DNA of 64,000 nucleotides from [Zimmermannella] bifida NBRC 103089 (GCF_001570925.1 NZ_BCSP01000002.1:62001-126000), one strand, 5' to 3'. Shown: positions 41,781 through 51,037, numbered from the stretch's first letter. Made by a program: numbers and translations. Notes: generated by a model from the letters alone, not told the origin.

Positions 41781-42662
41781 ATGGCAGAACGACGCTCTTG
41801 GTCACTCGGTAGCGCCCTCCGTGGCATGTTCACTCGGGAACGCATTGACGAGCAGACCTGGGAAGACCTCGAGGACGCGCTGATTACGGCCGACTTTGGT
41901 CCCGACATCACCGATGAGATCCTCGACCACCTGCGCTCGGAAGTCGCACGCCTGGGTACCGACGACCCGCGCGACCTCAAGCGCATGCTGCGTGAAACGA
42001 TCGAAGATCGCCTCGCGAAGTTCGACCCCACGCTGAAGCTCTCGGCGCGTCCTGCCGTCACGCTCGTCGTGGGCGTTAACGGTGTTGGTAAAACCACCAC
42101 GATCGGCAAGTTCGCGCGATTCCTGCGCAACTTCAATCGCACCGTCGTCGTTGGCGCGGCCGACACCTTCCGCGCCGCCGCGGTCGAACAGCTCGATACT
42201 TGGGCGATGCGCGCCGACGTACGGATCGTGCGCCCGCAGCACTTCGGGCAAGATCCCGCATCCGTTGCGTACCAAACGGTAGAAACCGCGATGCGCGACG
42301 GCATCGAGATGGTCGTGATCGACACCGCTGGCCGCTTGCAGACCAAGGCCGGGCTCATGGATGAGCTCACGAAGATTCACCGCGTTATCGAAAAGCTCAC
42401 GCCGGTTGCTGAGGTACTGCTCGTGCTCGACGCCACCACCGGCCAGAACGGTGTGATGCAGGCTGAAGCGTTCATCGAACACGCCGGCGTTACTGGACTG
42501 GTTATTACCAAGCTCGACGGCTCGGCTAAGGGCGGATTTGTGCTCGCGGTGCAGGAGCGCACGGGCTTGCCGATCAAGCTCATCGGTACTGGGGAGGGCA
42601 TCAATGACCTCACCGGTTTCACGCCGCACGTGTTTGCCGAGCAGTTGCTCGCCGACGCCTAG
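41781..42662 (+). CDS. ftsY: Signal recognition particle receptor FtsY
   Basis: A 293-aa SRP receptor GTPase. The N domain begins almost at the N-terminus (MAERRSWSLGSALRGMFTRE); the long acidic A domain of E. coli FtsY is absent. The GTPase has GVNGVGKTTTIGKFA (about 98), the DTFRAAAVEQL loop, VIDTAGRLQT, TKLDGSAKGG and a C-terminal GEGINDLTGF. It docks ribosome-SRP complexes at the membrane. GGAGG precedes the ATG. It usually follows smc; here 12.9 kb of accessory genes separate them. Confidence 0.97.
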   Translation: MAERRSWSLGSALRGMFTRERIDEQTWEDLEDALITADFGPDITDEILDHLRSEVARLGTDDPRDLKRMLRETIEDRLAKFDPTLKLSARPAVTLVVGVNGVGKTTTIGKFARFLRNFNRTVVVGAADTFRAAAVEQLDTWAMRADVRIVRPQHFGQDPASVAYQTVETAMRDGIEMVVIDTAGRLQTKAGLMDELTKIHRVIEKLTPVAEVLLVLDATTGQNGVMQAEAFIEHAGVTGLVITKLDGSAKGGFVLAVQERTGLPIKLIGTGEGINDLTGFTPHVFAEQLLADA

Positions 42663-42745
42663 CAGCTGCGGGCTCGACGGGTCGCGTCGGCCGCATCGAC
42701 ACGGCGCGAGGCGTTGCGTAACGCACGCCCGCTATGTTCGGATGC

Positions 42746-43657
42746 ATGCCAAAATTCGACCTGGAATCGCTCGCGCTATTCGTGCAGGTAGTCGACTCGG
42801 GCAGCATCAATGCCGCTGCGGCCGCGGTCGAGCGTTCGCAGCAGTCCGTATCGGTGCGGATGCGGAAACTCGAGGATGATCTCGGCGTCGGCTTGCTCTC
42901 GCGCGGTTCGCGCGGTTCGCAGCCGACCGAAGCCGGGCTGCTCGTGGCCGAATGGGCCGCAGAACTGTTGCAGTCGCAGGAGCTATTTGCCGACCGGCTC
43001 GCCACGCTTCGCTCGGAGCGAGAGCACGACCTGCGCGTTGCCGCCTCGCAGACGATCGCCGGATATCTGCTGCCGGCCTGGCTGGGGGAGTTGCGGCGCA
43101 CCCGAGGTGCCCAAACGCATCCGTTTGTGCACGCGGTGAACTCACACGACGTGATCGAGGAAGTTCGGCAGGGCGAGGTCGCGCTCGGATTCATTGAGTC
43201 GTTCGACACCACCGCCGGGCTCGGGCACCAAGTCATCGGACATGACGAACTCGTTGTCGTCGTGTCACCCGACCACCCTTGGGCCAAGCGCGAGCACATC
43301 GACATCGCCGAGCTTGCAGCCACCCCGCTCGTGGTGCGCGAAGAAGGATCCGGCACCCGACAGGTACTGGAATCGCTGCTTGCCCAGACGCATCCTGAAC
43401 TCGAACTTGCCCCACCCGCAGCCGAGTTCTCGGCAGTCATGTCGGTTCGTAACGCGGTAGCGGCAGGGATGGGGCCGTCGGTGATGAGCCTGGTCACAGT
43501 TGGTGACGACTTGGCGGCGGGCCGGTTGCGGCAGGTGCCGGTGGCCGGGATGCAGTTCCGTCGTCCGTTTACGGCGATCTGGCGCGAAGATCAGCCGCTG
43601 CCAGCAGGCGCGGCCGCACTCGTGGCGTTCGCGGCAGAGGCTGGCGCCAAGGCCTAA
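42746..43657 (+). CDS. LysR family transcriptional regulator
   Basis: A 303-aa LysR regulator. The N-terminal winged helix-turn-helix has LALFVQVVDSGSINAAAAAVERSQQSVSVRMRKLEDDLG; the substrate-binding domain follows (VAASQTIAGYLLPAWL, EVRQGEVALGFIE). The target and ligand are unknown. It stands alone between ftsY and ffh, with no divergent partner gene, so its targets are not indicated by context. TATGTT ends 7 nt before the ATG and no ribosome site is visible, which suggests a leaderless message. Confidence 0.9.
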   Translation: MPKFDLESLALFVQVVDSGSINAAAAAVERSQQSVSVRMRKLEDDLGVGLLSRGSRGSQPTEAGLLVAEWAAELLQSQELFADRLATLRSEREHDLRVAASQTIAGYLLPAWLGELRRTRGAQTHPFVHAVNSHDVIEEVRQGEVALGFIESFDTTAGLGHQVIGHDELVVVVSPDHPWAKREHIDIAELAATPLVVREEGSGTRQVLESLLAQTHPELELAPPAAEFSAVMSVRNAVAAGMGPSVMSLVTVGDDLAAGRLRQVPVAGMQFRRPFTAIWREDQPLPAGAAALVAFAAEAGAKA

Positions 43658-43750
43658 CACCGCAGCGCGCGTCGCGCACGGCGGCTTGAAGCCGGATGCA
43701 TTTCGCTCGCGCCTGCGCGTACGCGTAATGCCCGGTAGAATGGCCGGACT

Positions 43751-45355
43751 ATGGCCTTGTTCGGTAACCTCTCAGATCGCCTCGTCGACGCCCTCGGCAA
43801 CCTTCGTTCCAAGGGAAAGCTCACTGCGGCAGACATTGACAGCACTGTCCGCGAGATCCGTCGCGCGCTCCTCGAAGCCGACGTTGCGCTGCCCGTCGTA
43901 AAGGCATTCGTTGCGCACGTGCGCGAACGCGCACTCGGTGACGAAGTCAATCGCGCCCTCAACCCGGCGCAGCAGGTCGTTCAGATCGTGAACGACGAGC
44001 TCATCCGCATCCTCGGTGGTGACCAGGACCGCAAGCTGCAGTTTGCCAAGCGTCCGCCGACGGTCATCATGCTCGTTGGTTTGCAGGGTGCCGGTAAGAC
44101 CACGCTCGCTGGAAAGCTCGCAAAGTGGCTGGCGAACGAGCAACACACGCCGATGCTTGTGGCTGCCGACTTGCAGCGCCCGAACGCGGTAACCCAGCTG
44201 CAGATTGTTGGTGACCAGGCAGGCGTGCCGGTATTTGCGCCCGAGCCCGGAAACGGTGTCGGCGACCCGGTTCGCGTCGCCCGCGAATCGATGCGCATCG
44301 CCGAAGCCAAGCACCACGACGTTGTCATTATTGACACGGCTGGTCGACTCGGTGTTGACGAAGAACTCATGGGTCAGGCCCGTCGCATTAAAGAGGCGAC
44401 GAACCCGGATGAAGTGCTCTTCGTTATCGACGCAATGATCGGTCAGGATGCGGTTGCGACCGCGCGCGCCTTCCAAGAGGGTGTCGACTTCACCGGTGTC
44501 GTACTGACCAAGCTCGACGGTGACGCTCGCGGTGGTGCCGCCCTTTCGGTGGCGCAGACCACCGAGCGCCCGATCATGTTTGCGTCGGTTGGTGAGCGAC
44601 TCGAAGACTTCGAACCGTTCCACCCAGACCGTATGGCAGGCCGCATCCTGAACATGGGTGACGTCCTGTCGCTCATCGAAGAAGCCCAGCGTGCCTTTGA
44701 CGAAGAAGAAGCGCGCAAGTCGGCCGAGAAACTGGCTCGTAACGAGTACACGCTTGAAGACTTCCTCAAGCAGATGCAGCAGATCCGCAAGGCAGGCAAC
44801 TTCAAGAAGATGCTCAGCCTGTTGCCGAACGTGCCGAAGGAACTCAAGAGCGAGATCGACAACTTTGACGACTCGGCGCTTATCCGCATCGAAGCGATCA
44901 TTCAGTCGATGACGCCGCAAGAGCGCAACAACCCGAAGATTCTGAACGGTTCGCGTCGTTCACGTATTGCTCGCGGTTCGGGTACCGAAGTACGCGACGT
45001 GAACGACCTCGTCAAGCGTTTCGAAATGATGGCGAAGATGATGCGCTCGGCTGCCCGCGGTGAAAACCCGGGTATGCCCGGTATGCCGGGCATGGGCGGT
45101 CTAGCCGGCCCAGGTCGCGGACGCGGTGCCGCGAAGAAGGCTGCCGGCAAGAAGAAGGGCAAGAAGTTCTCGGGTAACCCCGCGAAGCGTCTCGACCAGG
45201 CCCAGCCACAGCAGCAGGCGGCGCGAGGTGGCGCAGCCTTTGGCGGCGGCGCATTCGGTGCCGGAACCGGCGGTCTCGGTGCCTTCGGTGGCGGTGGCGA
45301 CGGTGCACCATCGGCCGAAGAGCTCGAGAAGCTGCAGAAGTTCCTGCGCAAGTAG
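43751..45355 (+). CDS. ffh: Signal recognition particle protein Ffh (SRP54)
   Basis: A 534-aa SRP GTPase. The NG domain has GLQGAGKTTLAGKLA (about 104), DLQRPNAVTQL, IIDTAGRLGVDEELM and TKLDGDARGGAALS. The M domain (from about 320) has EDFLKQMQQIRKAGNFKKMLSLLPNVP and RRSRIARGSG, which binds 4.5S RNA, ending in a Met/Gly-rich segment (GMPGMPGMGG). A Gly/Ala-rich tail follows (about 480-515). The tail is longer than in E. coli but common in actinobacteria. TAGAAT ends 9 nt before the ATG. Confidence 0.97.
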   Translation: MALFGNLSDRLVDALGNLRSKGKLTAADIDSTVREIRRALLEADVALPVVKAFVAHVRERALGDEVNRALNPAQQVVQIVNDELIRILGGDQDRKLQFAKRPPTVIMLVGLQGAGKTTLAGKLAKWLANEQHTPMLVAADLQRPNAVTQLQIVGDQAGVPVFAPEPGNGVGDPVRVARESMRIAEAKHHDVVIIDTAGRLGVDEELMGQARRIKEATNPDEVLFVIDAMIGQDAVATARAFQEGVDFTGVVLTKLDGDARGGAALSVAQTTERPIMFASVGERLEDFEPFHPDRMAGRILNMGDVLSLIEEAQRAFDEEEARKSAEKLARNEYTLEDFLKQMQQIRKAGNFKKMLSLLPNVPKELKSEIDNFDDSALIRIEAIIQSMTPQERNNPKILNGSRRSRIARGSGTEVRDVNDLVKRFEMMAKMMRSAARGENPGMPGMPGMGGLAGPGRGRGAAKKAAGKKKGKKFSGNPAKRLDQAQPQQQAARGGAAFGGGAFGAGTGGLGAFGGGGDGAPSAEELEKLQKFLRK

Positions 45356-45366
45356 GCGCAACCCGA

Positions 45367-45400
45367 AACGGGGCCCGGCTCAGTGAGTCGCGGCCCCGTT
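45367..45400. terminator. Hairpin between ffh and trmD
   Basis: AACGGGGCC and GGCCCCGTT form a perfect 9-bp stem around 16 nt, followed by GTTATCTGG. It lies 12 bp after the ffh stop and faces trmD on the other strand. The stem is GC-rich and the 3' flank only weakly T-rich. Confidence 0.65.
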
Positions 45401-45492
45401 GTTATCTGGCTTGCCGCGCTGCACGGTGGCAGGTTGTGGTGCCTTGGCACGCTTGGCAGATTGTGTTCGGTGACTACGAACGGATGCGGTTG

Positions 45493-46200
45493 CTACTGCT
45501 CGTTCGCCCATGCTGCGTAGAGGTCGGGGCGCACTCGCTGGGTGCGCTCGACCTGCTGCTCGTGTCGCCACGCAGCAATGTTGGCGTGGTGACCGCTGAG
45601 CAAGATGCTTGGCACTTCACGATCGCGCCAAACGGCAGGCTTCGTGTAGCTCGGGTACTCGAGCAGTCCCTGTTCGTGCGATTCCTCGACGAGTGATTCA
45701 GGGTTGCCGACGACCCCCGGGATGAGTCGCCCGAAGGCTTCGATCATCGCCATGACGGCGACTTCACCGCCGTTTAGGACGTAATCGCCGAGCGAAACGA
45801 GCTGGACGCGGGCGCGGGATGCGGCGTATTCGAATACGCGCTGGTCGATGCCCTCGTACCGGCCGCATCCGAAAATAATGTGCGATTCACGCGAAAGTTC
45901 GTGCGCGTATGGCTGGGTAAATGTGGTGCCGGCAGGGGAGGGAAAAACCACGAGCGGTGAGTCCACCGGCGATGCCTCAAAGATCGCGTCGAGGGTTTCG
46001 CCCCAGGGCTCGGGTTTCATGACCATGCCGGCGCCGCCGCCGTACGGTGTGTCATCAACGGCGCGGTGTCGATCGTGCGTGGCATCACGCAGATCGTGAA
46101 CGTGCAGGTCAATGATTCCCTGGGCGCGAGCCTTGCCGAGCAGTGAGAGGTCGAGGATGTCGAAGAACTGCGGGAAGATCGTGACGATGTCGATGCGCAC
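45493..46200 (-). CDS. trmD: tRNA (guanine(37)-N(1))-methyltransferase
   Basis: A 235-aa TrmD that makes m1G37 in tRNAs and prevents frameshifting. It begins [13 protein letters not shown], with [17 protein letters not shown] near residue 50, [14 protein letters not shown] (about 105) forming the SAM-binding trefoil knot, and [20 protein letters not shown]. All are intact. It lies 2 bp behind rimM in the rpsP-khpA-rimM-trmD operon. Confidence 0.97.
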   Translation of the reverse strand: MRIDIVTIFPQFFDILDLSLLGKARAQGIIDLHVHDLRDATHDRHRAVDDTPYGGGAGMVMKPEPWGETLDAIFEASPVDSPLVVFPSPAGTTFTQPYAHELSRESHIIFGCGRYEGIDQRVFEYAASRARVQLVSLGDYVLNGGEVAVMAMIEAFGRLIPGVVGNPESLVEESHEQGLLEYPSYTKPAVWRDREVPSILLSGHHANIAAWRHEQQVERTQRVRPDLYAAWANEQ

Positions 46201-46202
46201 GA

Positions 46203-46946
46203 CTAGCTCGCGGTCTCGGAGTCGCCGTTAGCGTCCGCGTTCGATTCGGGCTCAGCAGTTGCTGCTGAAGTCTCGGGGCTGGCTGACGCTGCCGCAGGCT
46301 CGCTGTCGGCAGGCTCGCTTGCAGTTGCATCGGTGGATGCAGCAGCGGCGCGTTCCGCAGGCGTCTGCTGTCCCGCTGGGCGCGCTTCGATGGCCTGGTC
46401 ATCAAACAAGCCACCGGGCGGGGTAATCGTGACGATGCCAGCTTCGAGGTCGACCGCGGGCACGATCTCCTTCACAAACGGCACCATGACGTCGCCATTG
46501 CCGGTGGCAATGACCAGCAGGTCTTGGGCAGGAAAGTGCTCGACCCGCGCGATCTTGCCGACGACCTTGCCGTCGACGACCGCATCCAATTCAACGAGTT
46601 GGTGGTCGTACCAGGTGTCTGGATCGAGTTCTTCGGCGTCGTCTTGGTCGACCCAGAGGATCGCCTTGATAAGCGTTTCGGCGGTGGTGCGATCGGTCAC
46701 ACCCTCGAAAAAGCCGACGGGAGCGTCGTTGAACCAGCGCAGTTCGCGCAGGACAAGCTTCTGGTTGCGCCACGGCGACGTTGCCGGGACCTGCAATGAG
46801 AATGACGCACCGGGGATGAACCGGCGATCGGGCTCATCGGTGTAGAGCTCGAGTTTGATCGCGCCCTTGAGTCCGTGCGCCTTAACGAGGCGACCGACGC
46901 GCAATTGGGTGATGCCGCTGCGCTTCTTGCTGGCCAAGCTGCCCAC
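46203..46946 (-). CDS. rimM: Ribosome maturation factor RimM
   Basis: A 247-aa RimM for 30S assembly. The RimM N domain has [23 protein letters not shown]. The PRC-barrel domain contains [19 protein letters not shown] and [29 protein letters not shown]. After the family's normal end (about residue 175), a tail of about 70 residues rich in Ala, Glu, Ser and Thr follows and is probably disordered. The start is GTG. It is in the rpsP operon. Confidence 0.95.
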   Translation of the reverse strand: MGSLASKKRSGITQLRVGRLVKAHGLKGAIKLELYTDEPDRRFIPGASFSLQVPATSPWRNQKLVLRELRWFNDAPVGFFEGVTDRTTAETLIKAILWVDQDDAEELDPDTWYDHQLVELDAVVDGKVVGKIARVEHFPAQDLLVIATGNGDVMVPFVKEIVPAVDLEAGIVTITPPGGLFDDQAIEARPAGQQTPAERAAAASTDATASEPADSEPAAASASPETSAATAEPESNADANGDSETAS

Positions 46947-46954
46947 CCGAAAAT

Positions 46955-47185
46955 CTAGTCGGTAGCCACGTCCACGCGGACGCGGCGACCTTGTGCGAGA
47001 GCCGAAATTACAGTGCGCAGTGCTTCAGCAGTGCGACCGCTACGGCCGATGACACGGCCTCGGTCCTCCGGGTGCACGCGCACCCGGAGGACGTCGCCGC
47101 GAGGAGTGGTTTCCGCGTCGACGCGAACGTCGTCGGGATGATCAACAATCCCGCAGACGAGGTGTTCAAGCGCAGACGCGAGCAT
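46955..47185 (-). CDS. khpA: KH domain RNA-binding protein KhpA
   Basis: A 76-aa single KH domain protein (MLASALEHLVCGIVDHPDDV). The RNA-binding GxxG loop is in GRVIGRSGRTAEALRTVI. KhpA proteins bind many RNAs with KhpB and affect cell size in Gram-positive bacteria. Its place between rpsP and rimM is conserved. Confidence 0.95.
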   Translation of the reverse strand: MLASALEHLVCGIVDHPDDVRVDAETTPRGDVLRVRVHPEDRGRVIGRSGRTAEALRTVISALAQGRRVRVDVATD

Positions 47186-47188
47186 GAC

Positions 47189-47623
47189 CTACTCCTGAGT
47201 TTCTTCAGCTGCTGGCGCTGCTTCTTCGGTTGCAGCTTCTTCAGCAGGTGCTTCGGTTTCTTCAGCCTTCTTCTCAGCCTTTGGCTTGAGAACTGGCTTC
47301 TTGTTCGAGTCAGCCTGGAAAACTTCCTTTTCTGGCTGTGGCTTAACCTGCGACTCGGTTGGGCCTTCGCCCTTGAACTTGCCCCAGTCACCGGTGAGCT
47401 TGAGCAGCGCGGTAACCGCTTCGGTTGGCTGTGCGCCTACCGAGAGCCAGTACTGGGCGCGCTCCGACTCGATCTCGATGATCGAAGGTTCGCGAGTTGG
47501 GTCGTAGGTGCCGATCTCTTCGATGACGCGGCCGTTGCGCTTTGAACGCTCGTCAGCAACGACAACACGGTAGAAGGGTGCGCGGGTCTTGCCCAGGCGC
47601 TTGAGGCGGATCTTTACAGACAC
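47189..47623 (-). CDS. rpsP: 30S ribosomal protein S16
   Basis: A 144-aa S16. The N-terminal 80 residues are the standard protein ([32 protein letters not shown]). A C-terminal extension of about 55 residues is rich in Ala, Glu and Lys, a common actinobacterial feature. It is the first gene of the minus-strand operon rpsP-khpA-rimM-trmD; the promoter should lie in the 230-bp gap toward the next gene, but I saw no clear one. Confidence 0.97.
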   Translation of the reverse strand: MSVKIRLKRLGKTRAPFYRVVVADERSKRNGRVIEEIGTYDPTREPSIIEIESERAQYWLSVGAQPTEAVTALLKLTGDWGKFKGEGPTESQVKPQPEKEVFQADSNKKPVLKPKAEKKAEETEAPAEEAATEEAAPAAEETQE

Positions 47624-47853
47624 AGGTCTCCTGCTTGTTTGCTAAAAAATGGTGAACACTCTTGGCTCAGCCAATTGCGTGGGGCGCGCTCGACCGGAGC
47701 TCAGGATGCGCTGCGCGCTGCGAAGAGAGGGTCGCGGCACAGACTCAGCTATCTATTCTTACAGATTTTCGTACGCAGCGGGAGTGGGATGCGGAAAACG
47801 GACGAATCGCAAAAATGGCTGTCGTTCAAGAACGTATCGGTACCATTGCCCGC

Positions 47854-48945
47854 ATGGAATTCCACGCCGCCGAGCGAGTTTCACTGTCCCTTGAATGGGA
47901 TGTGGCACTCATTGACCCCAATACTGGTGAGTTAACGGGCAGAGCGGGCGAAATCTTGGATGCGCTGGATGAGCCGCGATGTCGCCCCGGCTTCATGACC
48001 AACACCATCTGCATGGTCACCGAAACGCACCGAAATGTGCCCGGTGCCATTGCCGACCTTCGTTCGCTGTGCACCAAGGTCGTTAGTGCCGCCGAGGAAG
48101 CCGGAATCGGTGTTGTGGGGCTCGGCACGCATCCGTTTTCCGACTGGCATGTGCAGACCATCACGCCAGATGGCCACGGGATTCAGCTCGTGGAGCGAGC
48201 CAAGGAATGGTCACGTCAATTAGCCGTCTGGGGACTGCGCGTGCACATTGCCGTGGGGGACCAGCAAGCAATTCCCGCAGCCACCCGCGGCGTACTCAAC
48301 AGCTACCACTGGCTGCTCGCGCCCACCGCATCCAGCCCATATTGGATGGGGCAGAACACCGGGTTCGTGTCCCATCGTTCGATGCTGATGCGCCAGGTGC
48401 CTGGGGCGGGCCTACCAACGGTGTTCGATACCTGGGCCGAAACCGTGCAAGCCGTTGAGGGCATGTGCCGGGCGGGTGTGATTGCGAACTGGCGTGATCT
48501 CGATTGGACCATTCGCCCCGAGCCGGCTCGTGGTGGTATCGGTCTGAACATCGCCGATAGCCAACCCTCCCTCTTCAACGTTGGCGCCCATGCCGCGCTC
48601 GTACAGTGCGTGGTCGAAGAGGCCCTCCGTGCGCATGAACGTGGTGAATCGACCGACAACCTGCCGATTTGGGCAGTTCGCGAGAACAAGTTCCGTGCCG
48701 CACGCTTCGGTTTCGATACGCAGGTCGTGACGGATGCGGCGGGTAATCAGACGCCGGCGCGTGAGGGTTTCGCGCGGCGTATCGACGAACTGCAGCACAT
48801 TGCTCGAGACCTCGGCTGCGAGGGCGAGCTCGTGAGCTGCCTGATTCTGCTCGACAGCACCCCGGCAGAGCGTCAGCGTGCGATGCTTCGCGGCGGAAAC
48901 CGAAACGGTGTCATCGAGTCACTGCGATCGGAGCTATTGCGATGA
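47854..48945 (+). CDS. Carboxylate-amine ligase / glutamate-cysteine ligase family (YbdK-like)
   Basis: A 363-aa member of the GCS2 group, related to YbdK and EgtA-like ligases that form gamma-glutamyl-type bonds. It has the family segments ICMVTETHRNVPGAIADL, GLGTHPFSDW, LRVHIAVGDQQAIPAATRGVLN and RPEPARGGIGLNIADSQPSL. The N-terminal motif, usually G-x-E-W-E, reads LSLEWDVAL, so one conserved acidic residue is Asp. The true substrate is unknown. The ATG (MEFHAAERV) matches the family start; no ribosome site is visible. It overlaps the following membrane-protein gene by 4 bp. Confidence 0.88.
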   Translation: MEFHAAERVSLSLEWDVALIDPNTGELTGRAGEILDALDEPRCRPGFMTNTICMVTETHRNVPGAIADLRSLCTKVVSAAEEAGIGVVGLGTHPFSDWHVQTITPDGHGIQLVERAKEWSRQLAVWGLRVHIAVGDQQAIPAATRGVLNSYHWLLAPTASSPYWMGQNTGFVSHRSMLMRQVPGAGLPTVFDTWAETVQAVEGMCRAGVIANWRDLDWTIRPEPARGGIGLNIADSQPSLFNVGAHAALVQCVVEEALRAHERGESTDNLPIWAVRENKFRAARFGFDTQVVTDAAGNQTPAREGFARRIDELQHIARDLGCEGELVSCLILLDSTPAERQRAMLRGGNRNGVIESLRSELLR

Positions 48946-49559
48946 TGTCCCAAACGCGTGCGTACTTCCCAACCGGAATCGCGAATGCCGTAGTCATGGC
49001 ATTCGGATTCGTGCCGTTTGCGGTGAGTATCTGGGCCGGAATCGCCTGGATGATTTGGCGACAGAGCATCACCGGCTTCCTCTCACTCTTTGTCGTCGTA
49101 CCGCTGCTGTTTATTCAGTTGGCGCTCTTTGGATTCATGCTCTGGCTGCGTCCGAGCATTCGCACTTCGCGCAAATTGCCGCTCGCTGAGGGCGGTTGGT
49201 ACCTCGGTGCCGTCGCTTGCTGGCTTGCCGGCGTCACCGTGCCAGGGTTTGTCGGCGGCATGCTGCAGCTGCTCGCGATCGTCGTCTCCGGCGCGGGCAT
49301 TTGGTGGACCGGTCGGCGATCGCACCAAGAGAACATTGACAATATGGCGGCCCGTGCCGAACGGATGCGGGAGCACCTGGGCACACCTCCGGGTGCCGCG
49401 CCCAAGGTCGAAGTCATCACGATCGAAGAGCAGTGGGTCGCGCGTGAAGGTGCGAGTGATCGGCAGCAAGAAGCCATCGACGCGGAAATCATCGAAGAGC
49501 GCGACGACGATAACGATGATGGTCCGGAATGGGTCGCAACCCCGCGCGGAGAGCGCTAA
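48942..49559 (+). CDS. Hypothetical membrane protein
   Basis: A 205-aa protein with four predicted membrane helices in the first 115 residues (the first in ANAVVMAFGFVPFAVSIWAG, the last in MLQLLAIVVSGAGIWWTG). An acidic cytoplasmic tail follows, rich in Glu and Asp. The family is not recognised. Its ATGA overlap with the GCS2-type ligase gene means they are co-translated, so a shared role is likely. Confidence 0.8.
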   Translation: MMSQTRAYFPTGIANAVVMAFGFVPFAVSIWAGIAWMIWRQSITGFLSLFVVVPLLFIQLALFGFMLWLRPSIRTSRKLPLAEGGWYLGAVACWLAGVTVPGFVGGMLQLLAIVVSGAGIWWTGRRSHQENIDNMAARAERMREHLGTPPGAAPKVEVITIEEQWVAREGASDRQQEAIDAEIIEERDDDNDDGPEWVATPRGER

Positions 49560-49590
49560 ACCACCCCGAAACCGCGACGGAATTCGGCAC

Positions 49591-49619
49591 TTGCTCGCGC
49601 ATCCGTAATTCGAGTAAAC
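49591..49619 (+). promoter_or_regulatory. rplS: Candidate rplS promoter
   Basis: TTGCTC (49591-49596) and TAAACT (49614-49619 or one base either side) are separated by about 18 nt, the best sigma-70-type pair in the gap. It would give a leader of about 105 nt before rplS. Confidence 0.45.
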
Positions 49620-49646
49620 TGGACGCTTGTGCCGCGGCATGACTCT

Positions 49647-49720
49647 GCCACAGGGGACACTCTGCCGCCGGATTACACCACTTCATTTTCTATGCAATCG
49701 ACCTGTGGCGGTGCAGAGGG
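49647..49720 (+). promoter_or_regulatory. rplS: Candidate structured rplS leader with alternative helices over the ribosome site
   Basis: Two helices compete. GCCACAGG (49647-49654) can pair with CCTGTGGC (49702-49709). CTCTGCCGCC (49660-49669) can pair with GGCGGTGCAGAG (49707-49718) with a small bulge. The second helix covers the GAGGG ribosome site (49716-49720), and the two share bases 49707-49709. This is the form expected of an autogenous ribosomal-protein leader. It is inferred from pairing alone. Confidence 0.45.
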
Positions 49721-49731
49721 TGATGCATTTC

Positions 49732-50079
49732 ATGGCAAATCTCATTGACCAGATCGACGCACAGTCGTTCAAGGACGTTCCCGAATTCCGTGCCGGTGAC
49801 ACCGTTAAGGTCCACGTAAACATCGTTGAAGGTAACCGTTCGCGTATCCAGGTATTCCAGGGCATCGTCCTTGGTCGCCAGGGCGACGGCGTTCGTGAAA
49901 CCTTCACGGTTCGCAAGATCAGCTTCCAGGTTGGCGTTGAGCGTACCTTCCCGGTTCACTCGCCAATCATCGACAAGATCGAGGTCGTCTCGCGCGGTGT
50001 CGTGCGTCGCGCCAAGCTGTACTACCTGCGTGACCGTCGCGGCAAGGCTGCCAAGATTCGTGAGCGTCGCGAAAGCTAA
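49732..50079 (+). CDS. rplS: 50S ribosomal protein L19
   Basis: A 115-aa L19 starting [19 protein letters not shown], with [30 protein letters not shown] and [21 protein letters not shown], as expected. The open frame continues upstream but is not conserved there. GAGGG lies 11 nt before this ATG, a little far, and an in-frame ATG 9 bp earlier would be too close. A hairpin follows the gene. Confidence 0.97.
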   Translation: MANLIDQIDAQSFKDVPEFRAGDTVKVHVNIVEGNRSRIQVFQGIVLGRQGDGVRETFTVRKISFQVGVERTFPVHSPIIDKIEVVSRGVVRRAKLYYLRDRRGKAAKIRERRES

Positions 50080-50116
50080 ATCGCTAGACAACGTACCAAC
50101 TCGGTAACGTTGCACG

Positions 50117-50146
50117 TTCAGCCCCTGCCACCTGGTGGGGGCTGAA
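50117..50146 (+). terminator. Hairpin after rplS
   Basis: TTCAGCCCC and GGGGCTGAA pair perfectly (9 bp) around a 12-nt loop, followed by TGTGTTT. It lies 38 bp after the rplS stop and before lepB, which may have its own promoter (TAGAAT at 50159). Confidence 0.7.
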
Positions 50147-50197
50147 TGTGTTTCCGCTTAGAATTTCGAGAAGTTGCTGAACCCCCAAGGAGACCGA

Positions 50198-51037
50198 GTG
50201 CCAGACGCCGACTACGAACTGCCAACACTGGCACCGTCGGACAGCGCCGAAGACGGCGACATACTCATCCACGAGGTGTTCCGGCACGCGCACGGCCCGC
50301 GCCACCATCTTCGCGAGGACATTGCGATCGATCGCGAGGGCAACATCGTTCGTCGTGGCGGTTTCGGCATGTTTCTGCGCGATGCGGTCATCATCATTGC
50401 GATCGCGCTGCTCGCGTCTTTCCTTATCAAGACGTTCCTGCTGCGTCCGTTCTTCATCCCTTCGGCATCAATGAACGCCACGCTCGTCGAAGAAGACCGG
50501 GTGCTCGTTAATCAGCTCGTGCCCAACATCGTGCCGCTCAACCGCGGCGACGTCATTGTCTTCGAGGACCCGGGTGGATGGCTGCCCGCAGTGAAGCCAC
50601 CAGAGAAAGAACCGGTACCGGCGCTGGTCGACGGTTTCTTCAAGGGCATCGGCTTGGTTCCGGAAGACGCCCACAACCACCTCGTGAAGCGCGTCATCGG
50701 GCTTCCCGGCGACCACGTCACCTGCTGCAACGCGTATGGCCAGATGGAGATCAACGACGTTGCCATTCGCGAGCCGTACATCATTTCTGACGACCAGAAC
50801 CGTGCATCCGGACAAGCCTTTGACGTAACGGTGCCCGACAATGCCGTCTGGGTGATGGGCGACAACCGCTTCAACTCGCAAGACTCGCGAGCGCACCAAG
50901 ACCTGCCCACCAAGGGATTTGTGCCGTACGACAACATCGTCGGCCGCGCGTTCATGATCAACTGGCCACTCGACCGGTTCGGGTTCTTGGGTAATTACCC
51001 CGAAGTGTTCGCAGCGGTACCCAACCGTCGCCCATGA
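50198..51037 (+). CDS. lepB: Signal peptidase I
   Basis: A 279-aa membrane-bound Ser/Lys protease that removes signal peptides. A cytoplasmic N-terminus of about 55 residues precedes one membrane helix (VIIIAIALLASFLIKTFL). The catalytic Ser is in FIPSASMNATL (Ser91), Lys in HLVKRVIGLPGD (Lys164), and box E is WVMGDNRFNSQDSRAH. GTG is chosen because AAGGAG lies 7 nt before it; the upstream TTG lacks a site. Its 3' end overlaps rnhB. Confidence 0.95.
   Translation: MPDADYELPTLAPSDSAEDGDILIHEVFRHAHGPRHHLREDIAIDREGNIVRRGGFGMFLRDAVIIIAIALLASFLIKTFLLRPFFIPSASMNATLVEEDRVLVNQLVPNIVPLNRGDVIVFEDPGGWLPAVKPPEKEPVPALVDGFFKGIGLVPEDAHNHLVKRVIGLPGDHVTCCNAYGQMEINDVAIREPYIISDDQNRASGQAFDVTVPDNAVWVMGDNRFNSQDSRAHQDLPTKGFVPYDNIVGRAFMINWPLDRFGFLGNYPEVFAAVPNRRP

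Noticed and set aside
45380-45571. Small minus-strand frame after trmD
   Set aside because: It overlaps the trmD 3' end and the ffh terminator, has no ribosome site, and resembles a shadow.
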